Shown in pieces: positions 9,931-20,500 of a stretch of 64,000 bases of DNA. The stretch lies in contig CM052356.1 in the NCBI GenBank assembly GCA_028551475.1, positions 28,857,884-28,921,883 on the forward strand, read 5' to 3'. This DNA is from Casuarina equisetifolia. Lineage: Eukaryota; Streptophyta; Magnoliopsida; Fagales; Casuarinaceae. Numbering within the stretch: position 1 is the stretch's first letter; each line of letters starts with the position of its first letter. The translations under genes and the position numbers were made by a program. The notes under the pieces were generated by a model. It did not search any database. It was not told the DNA's origin and saw only the letters and a program-made list of their open reading frames with translations.

Positions 9931-12900
9931 TTACATCACCTCCCTACCCCTCTGTTGGGTCACAATTCTATGCACAACTTCCCCAGCAGAGGAAATAAAG
10001 AAGGTTACCTGCAACATAGAAATGTAGAGAAGGTTAAGACGAGATCAATGGGTGTCTAGACATGACGAACACGTGGCATGTGTGATTGTGATTGCGGTTA
10101 TCTTTCCATCATCCGCACTAGACTAATTGAAAGCCATGGACTACACAAAGCTACCAAAGTTTATTCAAGACTAATTCAGAATGCAGAAAGAATTAATACG
10201 CACAATCTCCAATGTGCTGACTCTGTGAAGGAGAAACCCATTAACCAATTCCCTGAGAAAATCAAGGTAGAAAGAATCAGAAAAAGCTTGCATGTGCAGT
10301 AAATTGCAAAATTTTGAAACTGAAACAGATAAATTACCCATTGAAGACTGATTTTCCATTTACAGATGCTACATAAGACTCATTCTCTCTTGCGGCTGGA
10401 TTCCCAATATAAGTTATTTTACCATGTTGGAGATGGTTACTGCAGCCCTGACCACTTAGGTACACATTCTAGAGAGTAAGTGCATAAGTTGGTAGTCAGT
10501 TTTACCATCAACTTGATAATTGGTGCAGAACCAGAAATTCAAAACCTTTTTTCTGAGACGACTACACCTATATAAACATCAACATTGCAACTGAATACTT
10601 ACAACTCCGAATCTTAGAAAGATTTGGTGTAAAGGCTCATAAAATTTCTTTGCCTTGATTTCCTCTTTATTCTCTTCACAATCAACTAATGGATGGAATC
10701 CAACAACTATGCGCCTGAACTCACAAAGGAAAAAAGAAACATTCAGTGATAGGAAGATATGGGTGAACCTAATCTGGAAGTTTCAAAAGTTCCATTCCTC
10801 AAAATTTTCTACATCATTTAAGTAACGAAAACTAGCAATTGAATTTCAATTTTATGCAATTATCAGATACATATAAATAAATAGATTTCATAGCCAAAAA
10901 TGCTGTTATTTAAAAGAGCATGCTGTGTGGTTATAAGGATGCTGATGCTAAGAATAGCTGAAATGAAAAAGAGAATGAAATTCATATTTTTAGTTTCGAT
11001 TCAAGACCTTGGTAATACTTAAGACCACAGGCCTGTAAGCATTCAATATAAAACAACATTTACTTTACCAGTTACTATCAATTGCTTCTAGTATCCTTGT
11101 CAGCCAGTGCAACTGATTATGTCCACTGTCACTTAACAATCCTGTCGAGACTAGTTCCTTCAAGTAAAGGAATCAAAAACCAAGTAAGAGAAAAAGGAGG
11201 GAAAAAAGAAATAAAACGAAATTTCCACATGATCCTAACGTTTCTCAATCGCTCGAAGAGAATGCCAACATTCTAGTCGGACAATGAAAACAACATGCTG
11301 GCAGTATAGTTATCATACTACAAATTAGAAAAAGAAATCAGTTTAGAATTTCCAGAGCTGAACTTCACATTGGAGTTATGAAATAGGTGGTAGGCAATAG
11401 AACAAAGAAAAGAATAAGAAACTGGGATTAAACAATGAATAGATAAAAAACGCAATATCAACTTTATTGTGACAGACTGCTCAAAGATAACAACAAAATA
11501 ATTACTCTGGCCAAGCAACGCCGTAATCCCTCTGTGCAAGTGATATATTTCACAGATGCATGGCCACCCACAGCTTCCAGTTCACGTTCACCTCCCTTCC
11601 TTTTCTTTCAGTATTTCACATTGACTTTAAGTTTTCTCTTCTGAATCCAAATTGCCTTTATATTTGTGTTTGTCACCTTAAATTTACTATAATCTCAACT
11701 TAAGAATGACATTCTACCTCATTTCTATGTAAAAGAGCAAAGCATGAAAGACAAAGAACCAAAAATGCAATTAGATAACAATAACCCAAAGTTTCCTGTG
11801 CCTCAAGCCTGCGAAAAACTAAAATGATCACCGTCATACATGTATTAAAACTAACATCTCATTACAGATTAAAACATCAGAACATTTACCATAATCGGCT
11901 AGATATTATCAACGCTCAATTGCCTAGTGTTGAATATTAGGTCTTAGTCATGCGTCCGTTGCACCCAGGCTTACAACTTGAGTGGACTAGCTAGGAACAC
12001 AGAATGATGATGAATGAATAAGAAGGCAAGGGAACATTCTGAAACCAGACACCGAAAGGGTGTATTCCTAACAGTTTGTTAAGCTTCCAAAGCAGACATA
12101 TAAAGACTTGTAATTTACAGGAGCTATTCCAAAATGTTGTTCCGTTGATCTGGCTATCAAATCCAGATAAAGCATAATGAGCAAAGGAAGGCAATTGTCA
12201 AGTCCCAGAACTTTGCTGGCCTAATCACAATCAGGTGAACTGAAAACCAATATAAGGCTAGAACAACTGTCAGAAACTGTATTTGCCAGTAGAAATGTGG
12301 AGGAAATCCAATTAGTTACTCAGTTCTTTTGCTAGGAAAGACTAAAAGCCAAAGCATATCACAAATGCTGCCCGGACCTTTAACACTTGAGCCTAAGACC
12401 ATGTAAAAAATAATTCGATATGCTTTGAATTCGAACAAAAGAACAGTGGAAATTGATCCAATAATAAGGGGAACAGTCATACAGCTGGTAAACTACATTC
12501 AGCCCAATGAAAAAGTGGCGTGTCTGAATGCGGCATATACCATGAAGAAGCCTGGAAAAGTCAACATACAACAAACAAAGGATTCTTTGAATCAAAAAAG
12601 CGTTTACCTGCAATGACCCAGTATCCACACCAATGATGTCTAAGGTTTTCCCATAAGGTAGCTTTATCTGTTCTTGAAAGCAAATTGCTTCACGTCCTCT
12701 CGTTCTAGTAGTGTACCTACAAGTGTTACTTACTGTTCACCACTACCCACTAGAGTGAGGGGCTCAAAATTATTGATTACCGATACCCCAAGTAAGAATC
12801 CGAGATATTGCAATAAAAATATCAGTACGTGTACCCAACTCAGAGAACTGATTTCGAAGAGAATGGTATACCAGGGAACTTTCAGAGATGGGAACAGCAG

Positions 12901-14156
12901 AGTAACCTAAAAAAGGTAAATTAGGATTGTTGTCAATAAATAAAGCCACTAAAACGAAAATTAAACCACGAATGAACAACTTAGAGCAGACTGCAAAAGG
13001 GGTACAAGAAAAATCTTACATTCTGCAATAGTGTATCGTCCTCCCCAAGCTCACTAGTGTTCACCACAAAACTTGCCTTGTAAATCTTGGCCACTTTCTC
13101 CATCTTCGGGACATCAAGGTGCAAAAAGAAGATGAAAACCCAAAAAATAAAAAATAAAATCAGGTATGGTGAAGGAAGCAGCAATCTAGTGAAATCAAAT
13201 ATGCAAAAAAAGAACACAATAAACTATGGGAGTTATTAATAATATCGCTAGAAAGTTACAAACCAAGCACTTACTTCTAGGTAATGGAACCAAAAGGTGC
13301 ACTGCTACTAACTCTGATAGCTAAGCAGAATGTGATCACCTAACATAACCTCAGACCCCAATTCATATACAACTTTTTTCTAAAACGGTAAGAACAGAAA
13401 CCAATACCAACCCTTCCAATCTCCGCCTTGGTGCTTTATTGATGTTCTATGAACCAACAGACACCAGTCATTTAAATTATTTTTAGATGCAACTCCAAGC
13501 TTATTAATGGAGAGTAGGAATTCCTCTGGCACAGGGCATAAAGTTGCCCTATGATCGTAATCACAAACAGTAAGAATTCACTCCTCGACAGCATTATTGA
13601 ACCAAGATTACTCATACAGACGATATCTTTCATAAAGTACACAGTAAATCCATATATCATTTTGGTTGCTAAGTGTACGCTTACCAAAGGAAGCCCCAAC
13701 AGAACTGTTAAACCGTACTCATTACGATGATATAATCATCTTGGACCTAAAAGCTCACTCAGCTGGAACTGATACCGGAATTCCGCATACAAGACAACAG
13801 CAAACATAGAATTACAAGTAATACGCCAAATACTCCATACCCAGAAACAGAAAGATTGAAACGTAATCCCATCCTCACAAACAACAAGGACTACCACGAA
13901 TAAGATCAAAAATATTCACGTATCAGACGAAGACAATGAAGAAAAATGAGAGATTAACCTGTCTCAGAAGATGGGTCTGTTGCTCAAGAGGTCTGAAACC
14001 TCCTCTAACGCTTAGGAAGTACAGGTCAAGAGCTCTACTCGTCCTTCTGTGCCGGTAAATGGTCTTTTGAGGCTGACCCAAATTGAGAGCAAGGTAGACA
14101 GCAAAGCACAGGAACACCTGTGTGAAAATTGTCCAAAACCAAGACGGCTTCCCCAT
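9931..14156 (-). CDS. Membrane-anchored metallophosphoesterase-like protein with degenerate active site
   Basis: Nine exons: 14156-13959, 13103-13020, 12906-12872, 12716-12608, 11157-11069, 10714-10603, 10468-10338, 10252-10204 and 10008-9931. They total 885 bases and 294 residues. Residues about 6-26 (WTIFTQVFLCFAVYLALNLG) form a single membrane segment near the N-terminus. The rest follows the block order of tartrate-resistant/purple acid phosphatase-like calcineurin-type enzymes: SVRGG, FVVNTSELGED, KVPWYTTRTRG, IIGVDTG, HNQLHWLTRIL, RIVVGFHPL, NVYLSGQGC, ITYIGNP and NGFLLHRVS. The metal-binding blocks are altered: the GNHD position reads RTRG, the GHYP position reads GFHP, and the GHxH position reads GQGC. 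That suggests a non-catalytic or strongly modified member. Splice phases agree at all eight junctions. I recall plant homologues annotated as calcineurin-like metallophosphoesterase superfamily, but no established function. Confidence 0.88.
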
Positions 14157-15144
14157 TTTGACGGCGTCCTAGATCTCCCTGCTTTCCCTCCTCGCGACGC
14201 TATAGACTTCTAATAATTGATGATTGGGAGATGGGTCTGCTTATCTATCAGAAATTCTAGTTTGGTTGACGGGCAGCACCAGAGTTATCACGTGAAGAAC
14301 GTCAGTCTCCTATTTGTCTGGACATATCGCACAAGATTTACTCAGGTAGCTTCTTCGCCTTGCTATTACAATCATTGATTGGCTAGCTTATCCTTTTGCC
14401 ATCTTAAGCACGGCTTATCGGGAGTAGCGATCTAATCGCCATTACTAGCTTACTTCTTTTGCCTTCTTAAGCACGGTAATCATGAAAAGCGCTCTAATTG
14501 ACATAACCAAGCTCCTGCTCGTGGGGAAAAGTGAAACAACGTTGTCTTGTCTTCTAGAAAGTGGTGGGTTAAGGGTCCAATTCCATGGGCATGACGAATT
14601 CAGGATATATGCGTGCCTGCTTTAAAACTTAGTCGTCTCTCTCACCAGTGGATCTGAAGGGAACACGCTTTGTCCTGTCGGAAGGACGTTTTTCTTATTA
14701 TTTAACATCCATGCACGTTCAGAGAGATTAATGAGGGTGTGGTTTTAGGTACCTAAAATATGTATGTACAAATTCGTCCTGCAGTGGAATCATGTGGGCC
14801 TGGTACATTGAAAACATAAAAGAAAGTTTGAATCACAGTGGAGGGGTCACAATCACAAGCCATGATGCATTCTTGTAGAGTGGCGAACATCACAAGTTGT
14901 GGCCTGTAGTAATGGCTTCGCTTTTGGGGGGCATGAACCTGATCATAAATAGCACTTTTGGGGGAATGGCGTTTTGCACATTACTTGGTTCAGTGGAGGC
15001 CACTGTTTGTAGCATCCAACCTGTGAATAAAGTTCCAGGAGACAAGATTTGTTTTTTCTTTTTTCTTTTTTTTAAATTTATTCCACTTATTCGTCACAAG
15101 CAAATGTGTCTGCAATCACATACTATCAGAATACAACTCAATGC
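14157..15144. other. Intergenic: promoter of the metallophosphoesterase-like gene and 3' side of CCMA
   Basis: Separates two genes that both read leftward. The right part should carry the CCMA 3' untranslated region and the left part the promoter of the gene at 9931-14156. A roughly 62-base tandem duplication lies at 14383-14510. Nothing coding was recognised. Confidence 0.6.
14383..14510 (+). repeat. Imperfect 62-63 base tandem duplication
   Basis: Two consecutive units sharing CTAGCTTA, YTTTTGCC, TTCTTAAGCACGG-like and GCGMTCTAAT blocks, offset by 62-63 bases (14383 to 14445, and 14403 to 14466). It lies in the promoter-side spacer of the metallophosphoesterase-like gene. Confidence 0.7.
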
Positions 15145-15834
15145 TCAAGAGATGTCCATACGATCAAGCATATCTACCAAGGTCATCCTTCTCGGGAACC
15201 TTGGTGGCAGCTTCAGATACATGGCATCTTCAATCTCAATTGGCAGATGTGTTGCCACAATCGCAATGCCACCCCTTTTTCTATGCTCGGCAATGATATA
15301 CTCAAGCAGCTTGACACCGTCGTCATCTAATGCAACTGAAGGCTCATCGAGCAACCAAATTGGCCGATCCATTGCCAGCAATCTTGCAAGCTGCAGCCTT
15401 TTCCGCTGGCCCATTGACAACATTCTTGACTTGTCCTTGGCCAACCTTCCAAGCCCCATCAGCTGCAAAGCAGGCAGAGAATTCCCTTGCTTCCCTTCCA
15501 GAATTTCAAACCACTGGACATTGTCAAGGACGGTAAACTTGTCTTTGATAGCATCTTTCAGGGAGAGCCAGTTGAGCTGAAGCTTGTACTGGTGGAACAC
15601 TCCTGATTTTGTAATGTCATGACCGTTCCACAGGATCTCGCCCGCAGATGGCCGAGAAAACCCAGCTAACATCCGAAGGAAAGTGGTCTTGCCGGACCCA
15701 TTGGTGCCTGTTAGCACAAGTGCTCCACCGTCATGAAGGGAGACGTTTACATGTCGCAAAATTTGTTGGGCATTTCTCATGCAAGAGACATTATTGAGGA
15801 GAAGTCGAGGGACCGGCGGCCTTCTCAGAGACAT
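15145..15834 (-). CDS. CCMA: CCMA, ATP-binding subunit of the mitochondrial cytochrome c maturation ABC transporter
   Basis: Nuclear-encoded ATPase of the mitochondrial CcmAB complex in system I cytochrome c maturation. Single coding exon of 229 residues, the length I recall for Arabidopsis CCMA. The start is the ATG at 15834 (MSLRRPPVPRLLLNNVSC), which matches the family N-terminus. The open frame continues upstream but without an ATG in a family context. The Walker A motif GTNGSGKTT is at residues 43-51. The signature LSMGQRKRLQLAR starts at residue 139 (Met replaces the first Gly of LSGGQ, as I recall for plant CCMA). The Walker B is WLLDEPSVALD and the H-loop is ATHLP. As in Arabidopsis, no obvious cleavable presequence is seen. 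The protein is thought to act on the matrix face with mitochondrially encoded CcmB. A spliced leader exon further upstream is likely. Confidence 0.97.
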   Translation of the reverse strand: MSLRRPPVPRLLLNNVSCMRNAQQILRHVNVSLHDGGALVLTGTNGSGKTTFLRMLAGFSRPSAGEILWNGHDITKSGVFHQYKLQLNWLSLKDAIKDKFTVLDNVQWFEILEGKQGNSLPALQLMGLGRLAKDKSRMLSMGQRKRLQLARLLAMDRPIWLLDEPSVALDDDGVKLLEYIIAEHRKRGGIAIVATHLPIEIEDAMYLKLPPRFPRRMTLVDMLDRMDIS

Positions 15835-17580
15835 TGAGGTATTCGGGGCAGAAAAAAGAATTAGAAAAAAATTGTGTTTACTCTCGGCTAGTGATGCAGC
15901 AAACAAAAACTTCGTCTCGTTACTTGCATAACCCGGATTTATAAGACAATTGGCACCAACATAAATCCTGCAGTGAAGTATAAAATGTGGCATAAACCAT
16001 TTAATCCAAACGCATGATCAAAAATTGAAAACCAATACAATAAATACCACACAGACATTAAACCAAAGATGGTAGTTATGATTTGAAGATACCAGATGTA
16101 TACGACCCACTCATAGATCATTTCTCAGCGTGATGCTGTTGTATTCATCATGTTATAGCTGCACCTTTTTTTTTCTTTTTTTTTTTTAATATATACCATT
16201 TCAACAACATCATGCACAACTCAATCAACATTTTGGAAATAATCACATGAAAAATATAGCAATGTAAAATTGAAACATGACCAAGCCATTAACCACAAAG
16301 TACCACACATTTTCACGAACACTTGGCATGCGTACCACTAAGCCTAGATAACCAGCCGCAAGCACCCTCAAAGCATGCCTCTTGCAGGTGGCATAAGCGA
16401 TCTAAATGTTTAATTGGTATTCAAAGCTCTCAACTGAAAATTAAACCAAACAGAAGCACATTTCTTTCAACTTGCCAATGTTTTCGCAAAGGGCAGGGAC
16501 TAATAAGTGCATCGAGATTTCACGGGAAACGAGAAAGAGAACCAGTAAGGAAGAACGGAAAGGCGGAGCACTAACCGGCTCACCGAAGTCGAAAGTTGGC
16601 CTCTTTGGCTACGTCCGGTTTCAGAATCCTTAAACCTTGCTGTTACGAAGGTGCGTTCTCCTTCCTTCTGCCGTCGCCATTCAAAAAACGTACATCGACT
16701 GCTAGGGAGCGAGGGCTAGAGGTTATATAGGGGTATTAGCCATCTGTTCACTCTTTTATGGACTAGAGTTAACTAAACATGTAAAAAAAATTCATAAATC
16801 TTATTTCACATGATTCAGTTTCACTATAACAATTACATGGTTACCGTTGAAATTTTAGGAAAGTTTTACTTATAGAAAATTCAATATTGTGCCTCTTATG
16901 AAGATAATATCCCACTAATTTATTCTTTGGCCTTTCCAATCTCAGAGACCTCTTGTATGAAGCAGAAAGAGTTTTGGAGGAAACCCAACACAGAAAATGT
17001 TAGATGACTAAAATAATTCTTGTTTTCTTTCATGTTATCTTTAAAATTCGCAGCTCTAAAAGCTCACTTGTTCCTCAGGTACAAAAGGAACTCCTCCTTC
17101 AGGCTTCCGGCCGAAAAGAACAAAGTTAGAGACAAAAAGATGGTAACTGATGATGATACAAAATACAGATAAGTAAGAGCACCCAAAGCTGCATCACTGC
17201 TGCTCACCAGCTCTTTGCTTCGAATGTTTGCCTCGGCTTCTACAGCAGGGGCTTCTCAGAGGTCAGATTTGCCACGTCCAGTAACCCAGATAAAATTCTG
17301 AGTCTTTACGTATAGAATAATCCTTTTCCACCATCAGTGACCAGTTTAATGTTACATTCACCAGTATTTACACAATATTAGAAGTATGGGGGTGGCACCA
17401 TGGTTACAAAATGATAGAACTATAGCACAGCTACATGGCCATCCCTAAGACCCTACTGAAACCATTCTTGATCTAATGGCATGGTGGGACTGATGGGATT
17501 CTAGAATTAGAAAGAATCAGGCCGAGATTTTCCCTCAAACCATTCAACAAAACAATGTTGGTCCCGTGGTATCTTAACAT
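15835..17580. other. CCMA leader region and FIP1[V] 3' region
   Basis: The left part (to about 16700) probably holds the 5' leader of CCMA, including an intron. The rest lies between the CCMA promoter and the FIP1[V] stop and should include the FIP1[V] 3' untranslated region. No independent gene was recognised. A poly-T-rich tract sits near 16167-16188. Confidence 0.55.
16584..16700 (-). promoter_or_regulatory. Probable CCMA leader exon with a small upstream ORF
   Basis: A GC-richer stretch ends at a good donor (TTCG then GTGAGC, GT at 16583-16582) about 750 bases upstream of the CCMA start. It contains an ATG at 16680 opening a 16-codon frame that stops at 16630. It is inferred to be a non-coding first exon with a uORF. 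The matching acceptor just above 15834 was not fixed. Confidence 0.4.
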
Positions 17581-20500
17581 TCAGTTACTCACCCACCTTC
17601 TTTTCCGAGGAGGTCGTTCCTGTTTGATCTCGAAATCTGCAGGAGTCTCAGTTTTGGCTGAAGGCAGTGCTTCACTTTCTATCTTCTTGATTGTCGAGGC
17701 CTCTTTCTCGCTTGGCATTGGAAGCTTGAATCGTTCACTTCGCTTCTTCAACTTCTCCACTGTATCCAGGTGTTTATCCTCCAAGGGCGGCTTTGTGTCA
17801 ACATCCTTGCCTTCAAGATCAGAAGCATCTTTCTCTTCAGTCAATGGATGTTGATTTTCAGCTACCTCAATCGTCTTTGCAGATTCATCTGGAGGTCTGC
17901 TGGCTTCAGAAGGTGCACCATTTGTGTTCCTATCAATTTCCTTGAACTTCAAGGAAGATGATGACCTACTGTTCATGCTGAAATCCCGCTCGGTGTGGCT
18001 AGTCCAACGTTCTAACTTGGAACGCCCTCTTTTTGAGTCTTGCTGGTCATCTTCTGATGAAGCATCTTCCTTGTGCTTTCTGGACGATCGGCGGTGCACT
18101 GGCATTTCATGCTCCCCATTTCCTTGATCACTGGAATCTTTCAAACCCTATGCAATGGCACAAGAATAAATATAAATTTGAACTCTACCTAAAGGGTTTC
18201 AGCTTCCTACAAGAAGTCAAGAAACATGAACGAAAAAATGATGGCAGCCATGCAGGGAGACATACATTTACCCTAGGAAGTAAAATCAAGGACGAATACA
18301 GCTCATTAGTCTCAACAAACAGTATCTCAAATCTAAACTTAAACCAAATCAATTAACAATAGAGACAACGACAAGAATAAATATGAATTTGAACTCTACC
18401 TAAAGGGTTTCAGCTTCCTACAAAAAGTCAAGAAACATGAACGAAAAGATGAGGCAGCCATGCAGGGAGACATACATTGACCCTAGGAAGTAAAATCAAG
18501 TAGGAATACAGCTCGCTAGTCTCAAAGAAGAGTATCTCAAATCTAAATGAAACTAAATCAATTGACAACAAAGAAATGACAACAGGATATGTCAATACAA
18601 GATGACTGAGACAAGCAGCGTTCAATAAATCAGACTGGTAAGACTCCCGAATAAGCTCAAGCAATAAAAAATCAAATTTCAAGTCAGAAACACAGCTACA
18701 CGGTCTTGAAAAACATCACAATTCATGAGTGCTAGCATTCCTCTCCATAAGTGACATCCAAGAAGCAAAATTTTCTGCATTCATTCTTCCCTTTAAATGT
18801 TTAACCATACAATGTTCATTTTATTACCATTACCTTACCTAAGACAAGTCAGATATTAAGCTAGTTAAGTTTGATGTCTTCACCCTAATCGATCTCTATA
18901 ATTATAAGCAAAGGTGTATGCACAGAACTATGTAAATAAAACACTCAAAACAACCTGCACACTCTCATAAGCATTGACAACGCTCACCTTTTTTGAGGAC
19001 AGAGACGATATGATATATTCACAAAGCGTTGCCTAGACAAGAATTCCATAACACTAATCCCTTTTATTCATTTACTCATATATTCTAGGTCTCCTGAGAT
19101 AACATCGCCACAAACTGAACAAAAATAGGCCGGTTAGCCCATCTGAGTTCTGACAAGCTTTATTATTTGCCAAGCAAAAAGGTACGCTGCAAATCCAGGA
19201 TAGCATCTTCTACCCATAGAGGAAATTTTGGAAGCGACTACTGGCAACAAAAAGCAGTATGACACCTTGGTTTCAACATTACTCCATCTGAATAATTAAA
19301 AGCCAGTGATCAGTTACTAAAATTAGCTTCAAGGAGGAAAGACTCTTCAGAGGGTCCATTCCAGCGCGCCCCAACCAAAGTCCCAAAATAAATAAGTCAT
19401 TTTCGTAGTTAGTATTCCATATGAAAGCATGGGATTCAACCAGACCTTGTTGCACCAAGGAATTGAGATAGATTTGACTTTTTCCAGAGTCAATGCTTTA
19501 ATTTTAGCAAATTTAAGCTTATGACTTACCTTTATTCATATTAAGACCCTGTCCACTAACTCAAATTGTAAACGAATTAACTTCTTTCCTTATCTTGAAA
19601 AAGGTCTACATTCTTGTGTCTAAGCATGTAACATACCATCTCATTAGTTTGACCACTCTGATCTTCTTGATTTCTCTTGGAAGGGACCAAAGAATGGTGA
19701 TCACCACCCTCAGAGTCTTTATTCTTCCTCGTGTTGTCTTTACTTCTTTTGTCATGTACTCTTTGGTTATCAGAAGCATTAATAGCACGATCATTACGAG
19801 AACTTGATCTATCTGGTCTGGATCTTCTTTCATCATTGCTAAACTGATTTCCACGGGAATAGACATCATCACGTCCCCGATGATGTGAACTTTCATCCTC
19901 AATTCGGTCCTTTCTCTTGGACTGTTCAGTGTGCCGCCCCATGTCTTTAAATTGATATTCTTTATCAAAACCTTTGTAATCTTCCTTTGCCCTGGCATGG
20001 CTGACCAATGGTCTGTCATCTGAACCACGCCCACCCCTTACAGCAACTCGTCCTTCATCTCTTTCTCGCTTGGGTAGGAATTCTTCATGAGACTGTTTTT
20101 GCCTGTGCCACTCCTCCCTCTCTCTCTGCCTTTCGCCCCTTTCTCTTTGCGACCAGCTCTCATCTTTGTGCCTAGCAGAGTGGTGATCATCAAGGTTATC
20201 TCTAACTCTTAGTTGGTCATCTCTCTTGCGTGGGTCCAGAACTTCATCCCTCTTGCGTGGGTCCAGAACTTCATCTCTCTTGCGTGGATCCAGAACTTCA
20301 TCTCTCTCCCGCTTACGACGACTGGAACTTTCTCTGTGGCCATGCAAGATTTCTTCTTTTTCAGCATGGTCCCTTCTCAGATAGTCCTCATCTTTCCTTC
20401 TCTTGCTGTGGTAATCATCAACATTATCATACCTACTCTTCAGGCCATCATCTCTTTCCCTGTGGCGTGAGACAGCATCCTTATCGTAATGACCCCTATA

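Noticed and set aside
11991-12194. Possible exon of the metallophosphoesterase-like gene
   Set aside because: The translation shows a chance HPF-like stretch, but the phase-consistent exons at 11157-11069 and 10714-10603 supply the expected WLTRIL and VVGFHPL blocks.
15145-15993. Longer 282-codon version of CCMA
   Set aside because: The extra 53 codons start at a non-ATG codon and do not match the family. The ATG at 15834 gives the normal 229-residue protein.
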